From Clostridiales bacterium (GTDB taxonomy: Bacteria > Bacillota_A > Clostridia > Lachnospirales > Lachnospiraceae): DNA of 38,475 bases. Position 1 is the first letter of the stretch, and every line of letters starts with the position of its first letter. The stretch spans positions 1 to 38,475 of the forward strand of contig JASKJZ010000002.1 in NCBI GenBank assembly GCA_030154385.1, written 5' to 3'. Below are positions 15,851 through 24,067 of this stretch, in pieces. Made by a program: the position numbers and the translations under genes. Below the pieces are notes generated by a model. That model was not told the DNA's origin and did no database searches. It was given only the letters and a program-made list of their open reading frames with translations.

Positions 15851-15868
15851 TGATATATAATTATATCA
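15851..15868. promoter_or_regulatory. Palindromic operator over the -10 of the mannoside operon
   Basis: TGATATATAATTATATCA is an 18-bp inverted repeat (TGATATA/TATATCA) 35 bases upstream of the binding-protein start. On the minus strand it contains TATAAT. A related dyad lies before the GntR-type regulator gene (17200-17216), so this regulator is the likely ligand. Confidence 0.65.
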
Positions 15869-16031
15869 TTTGTCTGCACTAGCTTTAATTCATATATCAA
15901 ATATACTTTTAGTTGATGTATCTGTCAATATACAAGCTGTTATGTTTGATGTTTTTGGTTATACCTAAAATAATAGGCGATATTTTTATATATAGTGAAC
16001 ATATCATTTATATATCATTTTACTTTTTACC

Positions 16032-17141
16032 CTATTTCCTTCTTATAATTTCATATGGTATATTTATATTACCCTCTCTTTTTTCCCCTTTGAATAAATC
16101 CCTCAAAACTGCAACTGCACACCGCCCCATCTCATGCTCATTTTGCATTGCATGAACGAACTTATTTTCTTCATCATAGACTGATTCTAATCCATCGAAC
16201 GCCGCAATTTCTTTTTCCAATCCCATTTCCTTCAATGCCCTAGAAAGCAAAACGCCCATTTTATATTCTGCTGCTAAAAAGGCCGTACAATCCATGTTCT
16301 GCTCGATCAGATGTTTCATTTCCGCAAAATCGAACTCTTTATATTCCTTTCCCACATCTTCTGGCGCCGGGTTATATCCTTCTATCTTCGCAAAAATCCC
16401 CTTTACATCTTTGTACTCCATAATACTATCAACAAATCCATTATATCGCTCATTAATTGTTGGTGTATTCATGGAGGCATGTGACACAAAACACATTTTT
16501 TTATGTCCATTCCCGATCAATATTTCGGTCAGCTCGTGCGCAGCCGAATAGTTATCGGTTTTCACGCACGGAATCGAAATTCCCTTCATCTGCCGGTCAA
16601 CTAACACCATAGGAAATCCATTTAGTGCAAGACGCAGTATGGTACTATTGTAAACTTCCCCTTGGGCACACATCAAAATAAGTCCCTCAACTCCAACCCC
16701 GAGTGCACTATTGATTGCTTTATTCTCTTCTTCAATACTGCCATAGGAGCATTTGAACATCATATCATAGGTTTGGCGCCTGCATTCTTGCTCGATACTC
16801 CTTAATAATTCACTTCCAAAATCACTTCCAAAAGAATCAAAGATTACCCCAATCATTCTGCCTTGGTATTCCTTTGACATCTGCTTTATCTCTGATTCCT
16901 TATCTGCCTCTAAAATATCATCGATTCGTTCATTTACAAAGGAACCTCTGCCTGGACATCTCTCAATATAATGCTTTTCTGCCAAAAGCTCCATTGCTTT
17001 TTTGGTGGTAATACGACTAACCTCATAGGCTTGTGCCAGCTCCTTCTCTGAGGGAAGCTTATCCCCAGGTAAGTATTTTTTCTCTTTTATTTCCTTCAAC
17101 AGCTCTTGATAGATTCTCTCATACATAATTGTCTTTCCCAT
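16032..17141 (-). CDS. AraR-type GntR/LacI hybrid regulator
   Basis: This 369-residue protein has an N-terminal GntR winged helix (residues ~5-75: YERIYQELLKEIKEKKYLPG, LPSEKELAQAYEVSRITTKK) and a LacI/periplasmic-binding-like sugar domain (~95-365: GRMIGVIFDSFGSDFGSELL). This is the AraR architecture, usually a repressor released by a sugar. AGGAGG lies 7 bases before the ATG. It sits upstream of the mannoside operon on the same strand, and both promoters carry similar AT-rich dyads. Mannose or a manno-oligosaccharide is the likely inducer by context. The gene is intact despite loss of the importer. Confidence 0.9.
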   Translation of the reverse strand: MGKTIMYERIYQELLKEIKEKKYLPGDKLPSEKELAQAYEVSRITTKKAMELLAEKHYIERCPGRGSFVNERIDDILEADKESEIKQMSKEYQGRMIGVIFDSFGSDFGSELLRSIEQECRRQTYDMMFKCSYGSIEEENKAINSALGVGVEGLILMCAQGEVYNSTILRLALNGFPMVLVDRQMKGISIPCVKTDNYSAAHELTEILIGNGHKKMCFVSHASMNTPTINERYNGFVDSIMEYKDVKGIFAKIEGYNPAPEDVGKEYKEFDFAEMKHLIEQNMDCTAFLAAEYKMGVLLSRALKEMGLEKEIAAFDGLESVYDEENKFVHAMQNEHEMGRCAVAVLRDLFKGEKREGNINIPYEIIRRK

Positions 17142-17199
17142 TACAAATCCTCCTCATTCCCTCATCTTTTTCCACAATTGCTATGTATTTTCGATTTGC

Positions 17200-17216
17200 G
17201 ATATATCTAATATATC
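17200..17216. promoter_or_regulatory. Dyad before the AraR-type regulator gene
   Basis: GATATATCTAATATATC is a perfect 7-bp inverted repeat with centre CTA, 59 bases upstream of the regulator start. It shares the GATATAT half-site with 15851-15868, as expected for autoregulation. Confidence 0.6.
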
Positions 17217-17280
17217 ATATATATACCGTTTAATAAATTGTTATTTATTTTTTTTACGGCAATGCCCCTATTTTCTTATA

Positions 17281-17336
17281 AAAAAGAAGCTATGTCGTAC
17301 GGTCTTTGTTAGACCCCAAAACATAGCCTCTTTTCT
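17281..17336 (-). terminator. Terminator of the binding protein/GGDEF-EAL operon
   Basis: An outer stem GCTATGT/ACATAGC (17289-17295 with 17321-17327) encloses GGTCT/AGACC (17301-17305 with 17311-17315). On the minus strand it is followed by CTTCTTTTTT. It ends just before the stop codon at 17344. Confidence 0.8.
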
Positions 17337-17343
17337 CTCTTTA

Positions 17344-19695
17344 TCAGGCAAGTCTCTCTTCGATAAAATGTCTTAATAGCTCCGTATTTAACGGCTTGGA
17401 ATAATAATATCCCTGAATAATATCCACGCCGAACTGTTTACAGATTACAAACTGTTCCTGCGTTTCAACCCCCTCAACAATAATCGTGAGCTTTAATCGG
17501 TGTCCCATATCAATAATGGACTCAAGCATACGGATTTTCGTCACAGAATTTTCCATATCTGCTATAAACATTCGATCAATCTTAAGAACCTTGAACGGAA
17601 GCGTCGCAAGATAGGAAAGGGAAGAATATCCCGTACCAAAATCATCCAGCGAAAAGCAGGTCCCTGCCTTCGATAGGATGTCAATGTTAATCGGAGCCGT
17701 ACTGTATTCATTAATAAAAACACTTTCCGTAATTTCCAGTTCTATGAGTGATATATTTGCATGATAGTTCTCCAATATCCCAAAGAACCGATCTGGAAAT
17801 TCTGCTGACTGCATCTGTATGGTTGAAATATTAATGGAGATTCGAAATTTCTGATGATATTCCTGATTTAATTGCTTATGCATCCAAATTGCTTGATTAA
17901 TAATCCAATCTCCCAACTCAACAATGAAGCCCGTACTTTCTGCAACGGTAATAAATTCTAACGGAGGAATAAAATCTCCATTATAGTTTCTTAGTCGAAT
18001 GAGCGCTTCAAATCCATAGATACTGCCATCACTCACATTGATTTGAGGCTGAAAATATAGTTCAAACCGATTATTCTTTAAACTCTCACGCAAAAACAAA
18101 TCCATTTTTGAAAGACTTTCAATTTTGATTCTCATATCAAAATCATAGATATTGATATTTCCTTTATTTCGATCCTTGCCTTCAATCAATGCAATATCTG
18201 CATACTGATACAGCGTTTTCCCATCCGATGCCTGCCTGGGGTAATAAGAAATTCCAATTGTCACTTGAACCCTTAGAAAACGATCCCCAATAAACAACCC
18301 TTCCGTCATTAGTTTATTGATTGGAGCTAGCATGTTTTGGATATAGGTTCTTTTATCTGGAGCTGGAACAACGATAGCAAACTCATCTCCGCTTAGATGA
18401 AATGCCAGGCAATCATTCGCTTGAACCATGGTCTTTAGCTCATGTGCTATATGCCGAATCAGCTTATCGCCGATGTCATGTCCATATATATCATTAATGA
18501 CCTTAAATCGATCGACATTGATAAGAACCAATGCTATTTCTTCCTCTGCATTCCTGGCAATTAATTTATCAATTGATTCATGCATCAAAAGTCGGTTTCC
18601 CAGTCCGCTCAAAGCATCATAATATGCTGCCTGATACAGTCGCTTGTCTCTCTGTTTAATTTCTACCATCAGGTTTTGAAAGCGTTCAAACAACTCGTTC
18701 AGTTCCCGGTAACGAAAATCAACATGCTCCGAATTAAAGTCATTTTTAACTGCTCTATCCATCGACTGGTTCATTCTTAAGAAAAAATCGTTGATTTTCC
18801 CAGAAAAACGCAGACTAAAGAGCAGTGTGATTATGATAGTCGCAAAAAGAACGAAAGCAAAAATCGTCATAAATAAATTCATATATCCAAAAACAGATTG
18901 GGTCGGCTGGTAGACAACCACATACCAGTTCGAAGTTGGCATCTTGGATGCATTTGCTATATAAAACTCGTCTTCAATCTTGACCCTTACATAGGGCGTC
19001 TTTTTATCAACCATCTCTCGATAGAGTGCAACGTTCCCGTCAATCATTCTGGTATTTACTTTGTTAATATCTTCATGTGAAATATATCGGCCGCTCTGGT
19101 CTAATATTTCAACATGAATATCATTCCCAAATTGCCCTGCATAGGTCTTTGCCGATTCACTTAAGGATTTTAAGCTAATATAGATGAGAATATAGTACTT
19201 CGAATTGGTCTTTCTTGCCATTGAATAAATCAAACTGCCAGTTGCGGTGGAAACATATGGCGTACTCCAATAAATACCTTCTCGCACATTTGAAAGATTC
19301 AAAAAAAAATCTTCTCCACTCCTATTTATTCCGATATCCGCATTGTTAATAGCAGAAGACACAACATCGCCGCTACTATTAATAATTTCAATATTTAAAA
19401 TATAAGAATATGCTGACACCAATTTGTTCAGACCAAACGATACATCACCTGAGACTCCTTGCTTCTCCAGATATTTTTTTTCAATATAGTCCGTTAAGTT
19501 TTCAGGCTCTTCATTCAGCAAACCAAATCGCTCGGATAAATTCATGGTAATAATCTGGTTTTTGGAAGTAACCTCGTCCACATAAATTCCAGAAATAAAT
19601 TTAATGGAAAAGAAGATAAAAACAAATAACGGAACAAAAAATGTAATCAGACTATTTCGCAATATACTCTTTTTTATTGTTCGTTGCCCAACCAT
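17344..19695 (-). CDS. dCache-GGDEF-EAL cyclic-di-GMP protein
   Basis: This 783-residue membrane protein has a TM helix at ~15-38, an extracellular dCache-like sensor at ~40-270, a second TM at ~272-296 and a short HAMP-like linker. The GGDEF domain (~355-515) has the motif SGDEF at 435-439, within the variation of active cyclases. The EAL domain (~530-775) keeps E563 of EAL, the asparagine of SINIS, EITES, LDDFGTGYSS, the lysine of KIDR and the glutamate of VEGVE, so phosphodiesterase activity is expected. Its ATG directly follows the TAG of the binding-protein gene with no gap. The pairing recalls Vibrio NspS-MbaA, where a periplasmic binding protein controls a GGDEF-EAL enzyme; the analogy is inferred. 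Confidence 0.93.
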   Translation of the reverse strand: MVGQRTIKKSILRNSLITFFVPLFVFIFFSIKFISGIYVDEVTSKNQIITMNLSERFGLLNEEPENLTDYIEKKYLEKQGVSGDVSFGLNKLVSAYSYILNIEIINSSGDVVSSAINNADIGINRSGEDFFLNLSNVREGIYWSTPYVSTATGSLIYSMARKTNSKYYILIYISLKSLSESAKTYAGQFGNDIHVEILDQSGRYISHEDINKVNTRMIDGNVALYREMVDKKTPYVRVKIEDEFYIANASKMPTSNWYVVVYQPTQSVFGYMNLFMTIFAFVLFATIIITLLFSLRFSGKINDFFLRMNQSMDRAVKNDFNSEHVDFRYRELNELFERFQNLMVEIKQRDKRLYQAAYYDALSGLGNRLLMHESIDKLIARNAEEEIALVLINVDRFKVINDIYGHDIGDKLIRHIAHELKTMVQANDCLAFHLSGDEFAIVVPAPDKRTYIQNMLAPINKLMTEGLFIGDRFLRVQVTIGISYYPRQASDGKTLYQYADIALIEGKDRNKGNINIYDFDMRIKIESLSKMDLFLRESLKNNRFELYFQPQINVSDGSIYGFEALIRLRNYNGDFIPPLEFITVAESTGFIVELGDWIINQAIWMHKQLNQEYHQKFRISINISTIQMQSAEFPDRFFGILENYHANISLIELEITESVFINEYSTAPINIDILSKAGTCFSLDDFGTGYSSLSYLATLPFKVLKIDRMFIADMENSVTKIRMLESIIDMGHRLKLTIIVEGVETQEQFVICKQFGVDIIQGYYYSKPLNTELLRHFIEERLA

Positions 19696-20829
19696 CTAGT
19701 CCACCCTTTCAAATTCACCATTAACGACCTCAAATAAATACATATTCCGATGTGCATCTCCATTTTCATCCAGGCTTACATCTCCCTGAAGGCCAACAAA
19801 ACTGCTATTCGATTCAATTGCAGCTTTTATGTCGACACCATCAAAACCAGCGCTTTCTTTTAATGCCTTTAAGAGTAACATGCATCCTTCATAGGAATAA
19901 ACAGAAGAAAAGGTTGGTTCTTCATTATATAATTCTTTGTATTTACGGTAGAATTCTTTATAGTCGCTGGTATCAGAGGCGCTATCATACGAATTGATGG
20001 TAAAGATTCCTTCTGCCGCAGGACCTGCAATACTTAAAAGTTCTGTGCTCATGGACCATGTCGATGTAAAGATTGGAAGTTTGATATGCTTGCTGTACAA
20101 AATCTGTGCAAATCTTGCAACATCATAAGCGGGACCAGAAATAACAAGGGAATCAATCTCCGAATTTACAATTAGATTTGCTGCCTTTTGAAATGAATCT
20201 TCATCCTTTTGAGAATAATACTCCATAAAAGTCGGGTTCAAATTCTGCTTTTTCAGATACTTCGCAGTATCTTCCACAAAGCCCTTCGAGTATCTTTCAT
20301 TTTCCTTTTGATAAAGATAGCCTGTTTTTTTATAGTGATAATCGGTAAGTGCTTGACTGATTCGCTCTGACTGATATTCTGATATTGGAACCATGGTATA
20401 AAAATAATCATTCTGATGAGCAAAATCAGAAGAACTAATAGATGGGCTTACCATAACCATTCCAATCGAATTGATGTAGGAAAAAGATAATCCAAAAACA
20501 CCACTGATGGAATGACCGATAATCGCCTTCACGCCCTGTGACACTAATTCTTTATCCGCTTCCAATGCTGTTTTTTCGGTATTTCCATCATCTTTTATTA
20601 TAAGCTTTATCTCTCTTCCCTTAATTCCACCACTTTTATTTACTTCTTGAACGGCCATCATGGCTCCATACATGCCTTCCACTGCTATTTCAGAGCTAGT
20701 CCCAGTTAAATTACTGGAATAACCAATTAGAATCGGTTTCCGGTGATACCAAATAAATACGAAAACGACAACCACAAGCACTACAAGTAATAGCATCACA
20801 CCAAATAAAATCTTACTTTTATTTCGCAT
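19696..20829 (-). CDS. Membrane-tethered type I binding protein (LivJ-like)
   Basis: This 377-residue protein has an N-terminal hydrophobic helix (ILFGVMLLLVVLVVVVFVFI) without a lipobox, so it is probably tethered to the membrane facing outside. The rest is the Peripla_BP_6 fold used for branched amino acids, amides and similar ligands (IGYSSNLTGTSSEIAVEGMY, NKSGGIKGREIKLIIKDDGN). No ABC permease or ATPase is nearby; the only partner is the dCache-GGDEF-EAL gene, which starts at the next base after its TAG. It is therefore more likely a receptor that presents ligand to the sensor domain than part of an importer. AGGAGG lies 5 bases before the ATG. Confidence 0.88.
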   Translation of the reverse strand: MRNKSKILFGVMLLLVVLVVVVFVFIWYHRKPILIGYSSNLTGTSSEIAVEGMYGAMMAVQEVNKSGGIKGREIKLIIKDDGNTEKTALEADKELVSQGVKAIIGHSISGVFGLSFSYINSIGMVMVSPSISSSDFAHQNDYFYTMVPISEYQSERISQALTDYHYKKTGYLYQKENERYSKGFVEDTAKYLKKQNLNPTFMEYYSQKDEDSFQKAANLIVNSEIDSLVISGPAYDVARFAQILYSKHIKLPIFTSTWSMSTELLSIAGPAAEGIFTINSYDSASDTSDYKEFYRKYKELYNEEPTFSSVYSYEGCMLLLKALKESAGFDGVDIKAAIESNSSFVGLQGDVSLDENGDAHRNMYLFEVVNGEFERVD

Positions 20830-20844
20830 AGCTTCCTCCTATCT

Positions 20845-20880
20845 ATTCGTAATATTACGAATCAGGTCATATGGATTATA
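20845..20880 (-). promoter_or_regulatory. -10 box and 18-bp palindrome before the sensing operon
   Basis: ATTCGTAATATTACGAAT (20845-20862) is a perfect 18-bp palindrome. It lies 12 bases downstream of a perfect TATAAT (20880-20875 on the minus strand) and a few bases before the ribosome site. A repressor there would block transcription or early elongation. No dedicated regulator gene is adjacent. Confidence 0.65.
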
Positions 20881-21054
20881 TCTGTTCTTGTCGCAAACTA
20901 TTGATACATTTATCCATATTATACTGCTAATAGGAGGAAATTCCAATATATTTCTGATTACATGAATATGATTATTTTCTAATCTGATATATCTTTATAT
21001 TTTTTTGTTTTTTCCAGATTTCATTCTCTAGTAATTTAAAAAGTCTTGCAAAAT

Positions 21055-22083
21055 TCATTTTACGTATACTTTCCCTGATAATACGCCTTGATAATCTTCG
21101 TAATTCTTTGCCAAGAGTTCCGGCGTATTTAGTTCATAAGGACATTTACTCATACATTGATTGCAGTGAACACAATTCTCAATCTTTTTCATTTTTTCCT
21201 GCCAGACATCGGTAAGCCATGCGTCCGAAGGTGCTCTTCGAAGCATGAGCGACATCCGGGCACAGTTATTGATCTCGATTCCAACCGGACAAGGCATACA
21301 GTAGCCACAGCCACGGCAAAAATCACGACTCAACTCCTCACGGTCACGTTTGATTAACTCCTTGATTTCTTCAGTCATAACTGGCGGATTCTCTATATAG
21401 GATATAAACTCGTCCAATTCTGAATCCTTTTGTATGCCCCATATTGGAAGCACGTTATCAAATTTTGCTGCGAATGCATACGCCGCCCGACTGTTTGTAA
21501 TCAGTCCGCCGGATAACGATTTCATCGCAATAAATCCCATGTTCTGCTCTTTGCATAGTTCCACAATTTCCATATCCTTCTTCGTGGCAAGGTAGCAAAA
21601 TGGAAATTGCAGTGTTTCATACAATCCAGATTCGATGGCTTCCCGCGCAACATGAAGACGGTGATTCGTAATTCCGATGTGCCGTACCTTTCCCTGTTCC
21701 TTTGCCATCAACATCGCTTCATAAAGCCCCGTTCCATCCCCTGGTTTTGGACAAAATGCAGGATTATGAAACTGATAAATGTCCAGATAATCCGTTCTAA
21801 GATTTCGAAGAGAGATATCCAAATCCTTCCAGAATTCCTCCACATTCGTTGCACCTGTTTTCGTCGCAATAAAGATTTGTTCTCTCACATCCGACAGTGC
21901 CTCTCCTACCTTTTCTTCACTATCAGAATACCATCTTGCGGTGTCGAAAAAGGTAATACCTGCTGCAAACGCTTTTCTTAAAAGTCCTACGGCATCCTCC
22001 GTTCCAATTCTTTGTATCGGAAGTGCGCCAAATCCGTTTTTATTTACAATAATTCCTGTAGTTCCTAATGTAACCTGTTCCAT
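21055..22083 (-). CDS. Aldo/keto reductase with two C-terminal 4Fe-4S motifs
   Basis: I start at ATG 22083 (342 residues), which has AGGAGG five bases upstream; the frame extends to 22185 but without a site and with non-family sequence. Residues 1-235 are an aldo/keto reductase barrel with the tetrad D47, Y52, K75 and H106. The C-terminal ~90 residues hold two ferredoxin-type clusters: C256, C259, C262, C265 and C304, C307, C310, C314. This fused form is common in anaerobes and probably passes electrons between NAD(P)H and clusters; the substrate is unknown. It is downstream of a PucR-type fragment and has no other operon partner. Confidence 0.92.
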   Translation of the reverse strand: MEQVTLGTTGIIVNKNGFGALPIQRIGTEDAVGLLRKAFAAGITFFDTARWYSDSEEKVGEALSDVREQIFIATKTGATNVEEFWKDLDISLRNLRTDYLDIYQFHNPAFCPKPGDGTGLYEAMLMAKEQGKVRHIGITNHRLHVAREAIESGLYETLQFPFCYLATKKDMEIVELCKEQNMGFIAMKSLSGGLITNSRAAYAFAAKFDNVLPIWGIQKDSELDEFISYIENPPVMTEEIKELIKRDREELSRDFCRGCGYCMPCPVGIEINNCARMSLMLRRAPSDAWLTDVWQEKMKKIENCVHCNQCMSKCPYELNTPELLAKNYEDYQGVLSGKVYVK

Positions 22084-22117
22084 ATTTCCTCCTATTTTTC
22101 CTGTATATTTACGAGTT

Positions 22118-22345
22118 CTATTGATTTGTTTGCTCCAAAATCTGAAAGGAAAGCATGAGCCGCAAGCGGTATTGTGCATCCTCAAGCGTACGCCCCATAA
22201 TTTCTTGTATTTTATTCACACGATAAATCAAGGTGTTTCGATGGATATGCAGGGCGGCCGCCGTATGTGCAAGGTTCCGCTCCTGCACTAAAAATTCATA
22301 CAAAGAACTGCAAAAATCGGTATGATTTGCCGTTCTATTTTTAAG
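22118..22345 (-). pseudogene. C-terminal HTH fragment of a PucR/CdaR-type regulator
   Basis: The frame encodes SLYEFLVQERNLAHTAAALH and IHRNTLIYRVNKIQEIMG, the C-terminal PucR/HTH_30 DNA-binding region, ending in SFQILEQTNQ. Full proteins have 350-550 residues with sensory and GGDEF-like regions before this; only ~75 residues remain. Upstream the frame runs into the promoter of the divergent FMN oxidoreductase gene. There is no convincing start or ribosome site. A free-standing HTH peptide cannot be fully excluded. It ends 34 bases before the aldo/keto reductase start. Confidence 0.75.
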
Positions 22346-22380
22346 ATACTTCGTATGATTCTTTTTCTTGCTTCCTACAC

Positions 22381-22386
22381 TATAAT
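22381..22386 (+). promoter_or_regulatory. -10 box for the FMN oxidoreductase gene
   Basis: A perfect TATAAT lies 61 bases upstream of the ATG at 22447. No good -35 is seen at 16-18 bases, so an activator may be needed. Confidence 0.4.
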
Positions 22387-22446
22387 CATTATATGTCAAA
22401 AAAAAACAGAAGAAAAGCACAAAGAACGATAAGGAGAACGTAACAA

Positions 22447-23421
22447 ATGGAAAATATCATCTGTAAAAAAATTGGAATCGAACACCCTATCCTGCAAGGA
22501 CCTATGGCATGGGCATCTGATAGTACATTATCCGCAGCCGTTTCAAACGCAGGCGGCCTAGGCATCATGGGTATTGGCTTTGCTCCCCCTGAAGTATTCC
22601 AAGAAGAAATCAAAAAAATAAAGACTTTAACTGATAAACCCTTTGGCTGTAACTTAATTACCGCAGTCCCTTATAGCGAACGGCTCTTGGAAATCATCTT
22701 AGAAGAGAAGGTTCCTGTGGTGGAGCTGGAAGGTCCATCTACACTCCCCGATGTTCTGGCTGCCTTTGCTGCAAAGCTAAAAGCAGGCAATTGTATCGTG
22801 ATTGGAAAAGCCTCCTGCGTAGAGGAAGCCATCCTTTTTGAGCAAATTGGCGCTGACTTTGTATCCGTAAAAGGCTACGATGGTGGCGGTCACATCTATG
22901 GATTTACCGGAACCTTTTCCCTAATCCCTCAGGTAGTAGATGCTGTCCATATTCCCGTTATCAACTCAAGTGGAATTGCGGACGCAAGAGGAATTGCTGC
23001 TTCCTTTTTATTAGGTGCCGAAGGTGTTGAGATAGGAAGCCGCTTTCTACTAGCAGACGAATGCGGTGTGCATGATAACTACAAAAATGCCATTCTACAA
23101 GCGAAAGAAGGAGAGACGGTTTTAACCGGTGTTACCGTAAATGATGCGGTGCGAGGTCTATCCAATCAGCTTTCCAAAAAGGTTCTTGAAATCGAAAAAC
23201 AGTACGAAAAGGAAGCGGCAATGAAAGCAATTCAAGAGCTTTGTTCGGGAAGCCTTAGAAAGTCCGCTACCATCGGTGAAGTAGAAGAAGAGGGCACGGT
23301 TGTAGTCGGTCAAAATGTTGGCTTATTAAATCAAAAGCAAACAACCAAAGAGATTATGGAAGAGTTAATCGAGAACTATACAAAGCTTCTGTCCTTGGCA
23401 CCTCATTATTTGCAAGCGTAA
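22447..23421 (+). CDS. FMN-dependent nitronate monooxygenase/FabK-like oxidoreductase
   Basis: This 324-residue TIM-barrel flavoprotein has the family N-terminus IEHPILQGPMAWASDSTLSA and SNAGGLGIMG. The FMN/active-site stretch is VSVKGYDGGGHIYG, with the histidine conserved in both nitronate monooxygenase and FabK enoyl-ACP reductase. A second phosphate-binding segment, GIADARGIAASFLLGAEGVE ... IGSRF, follows. There are no fatty-acid synthesis genes around it, so a FabK role is less likely; detoxification of nitronates or a related redox job is possible. The ribosome site AAGGAG lies ~10 bases upstream. It is transcribed alone, with a shared terminator after it. Confidence 0.85.
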   Translation: MENIICKKIGIEHPILQGPMAWASDSTLSAAVSNAGGLGIMGIGFAPPEVFQEEIKKIKTLTDKPFGCNLITAVPYSERLLEIILEEKVPVVELEGPSTLPDVLAAFAAKLKAGNCIVIGKASCVEEAILFEQIGADFVSVKGYDGGGHIYGFTGTFSLIPQVVDAVHIPVINSSGIADARGIAASFLLGAEGVEIGSRFLLADECGVHDNYKNAILQAKEGETVLTGVTVNDAVRGLSNQLSKKVLEIEKQYEKEAAMKAIQELCSGSLRKSATIGEVEEEGTVVVGQNVGLLNQKQTTKEIMEELIENYTKLLSLAPHYLQA

Positions 23422-23460
23422 AAAAACAACACTACAAACACAGTTCAATAAATCCAATAT

Positions 23461-23509
23461 AAAAGACGGTTATTTCCTTCGGTAAATCCGATAGAAAAAA
23501 CCGTCTTTT
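23461..23509. terminator. Bidirectional terminator between convergent genes
   Basis: AAAAGACGGTT (23461-23471) pairs perfectly with AACCGTCTTTT (23499-23509). It lies between the convergent FMN oxidoreductase and M50-like genes and can serve both. Confidence 0.85.
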
Positions 23510-23537
23510 ATTCTCCTACATTAGTGTGACAATAAGG

Positions 23538-24056
23538 TTAGGAAGAAGCAAGGCTACTGCTGCCGCATAGATTGCATCCAGCCAAAAGCCAAAACACAGA
23601 ACCAAGTGCGCCTACATACACGAGACCAATAAATGGTGCTGTCAAAATCTTTGGTATTATTCCAACCTTCTTGTTTTTCAAAATTTGATTTACCATGACC
23701 TCTGCATCCCCTGTACTTGGGAAAGAATGCATCAGTATCGAAAATCCAAGCCACGCTAATACTAGGTTTAAGAGATTGCTATATTCTTTAAAGGCTACTA
23801 CCTCAATCGCTGCTGGCAATAAAATCATCGCTCCCAAAATCGTATTGATAAAAAATGGTCCCATCGCAGTTAAAAAAACCTTAACTGGATCATCGGTTCT
23901 TTCATGAATTACATATCCGCTTGGATTATCCATTTGAAAATACTTCACCTCATAAACCTTTAATTTACAAAGATGGCAAAAAATCTGGTGCGCCAATTCA
24001 TGCACAATGACACCTGGAAAGGTCACCGCTGAAACAATAAATCCATTTACAATCAT
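23538..24056 (-). CDS. M50-like integral membrane zinc peptidase
   Basis: This 172-residue membrane protein carries the zinc motif HELAH (H19, E20, H23) near its N-terminus in a hydrophobic segment. SFPSTGDAE (D118 as candidate third ligand) lies on a later helix, matching the M50/site-2-protease-like layout. About four hydrophobic helices are predicted. Such short proteins are usually annotated as putative metallopeptidases of unknown substrate. A GGGGAG precedes the start. The start lies 11 bases past the TPR gene's stop, so the two form an operon, and the TPR protein could present or regulate its substrate (inference). Confidence 0.8.
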   Translation of the reverse strand: MIVNGFIVSAVTFPGVIVHELAHQIFCHLCKLKVYEVKYFQMDNPSGYVIHERTDDPVKVFLTAMGPFFINTILGAMILLPAAIEVVAFKEYSNLLNLVLAWLGFSILMHSFPSTGDAEVMVNQILKNKKVGIIPKILTAPFIGLVYVGALGSVFWLLAGCNLCGSSSLASS

Positions 24057-24067
24057 ACCATTCTCCC

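Noticed and set aside
22447..23421. Assignment of the FMN enzyme as FabK enoyl-ACP reductase
   Set aside because: No fatty-acid synthesis genes nearby and the sequence alone cannot separate FabK from nitronate monooxygenase.
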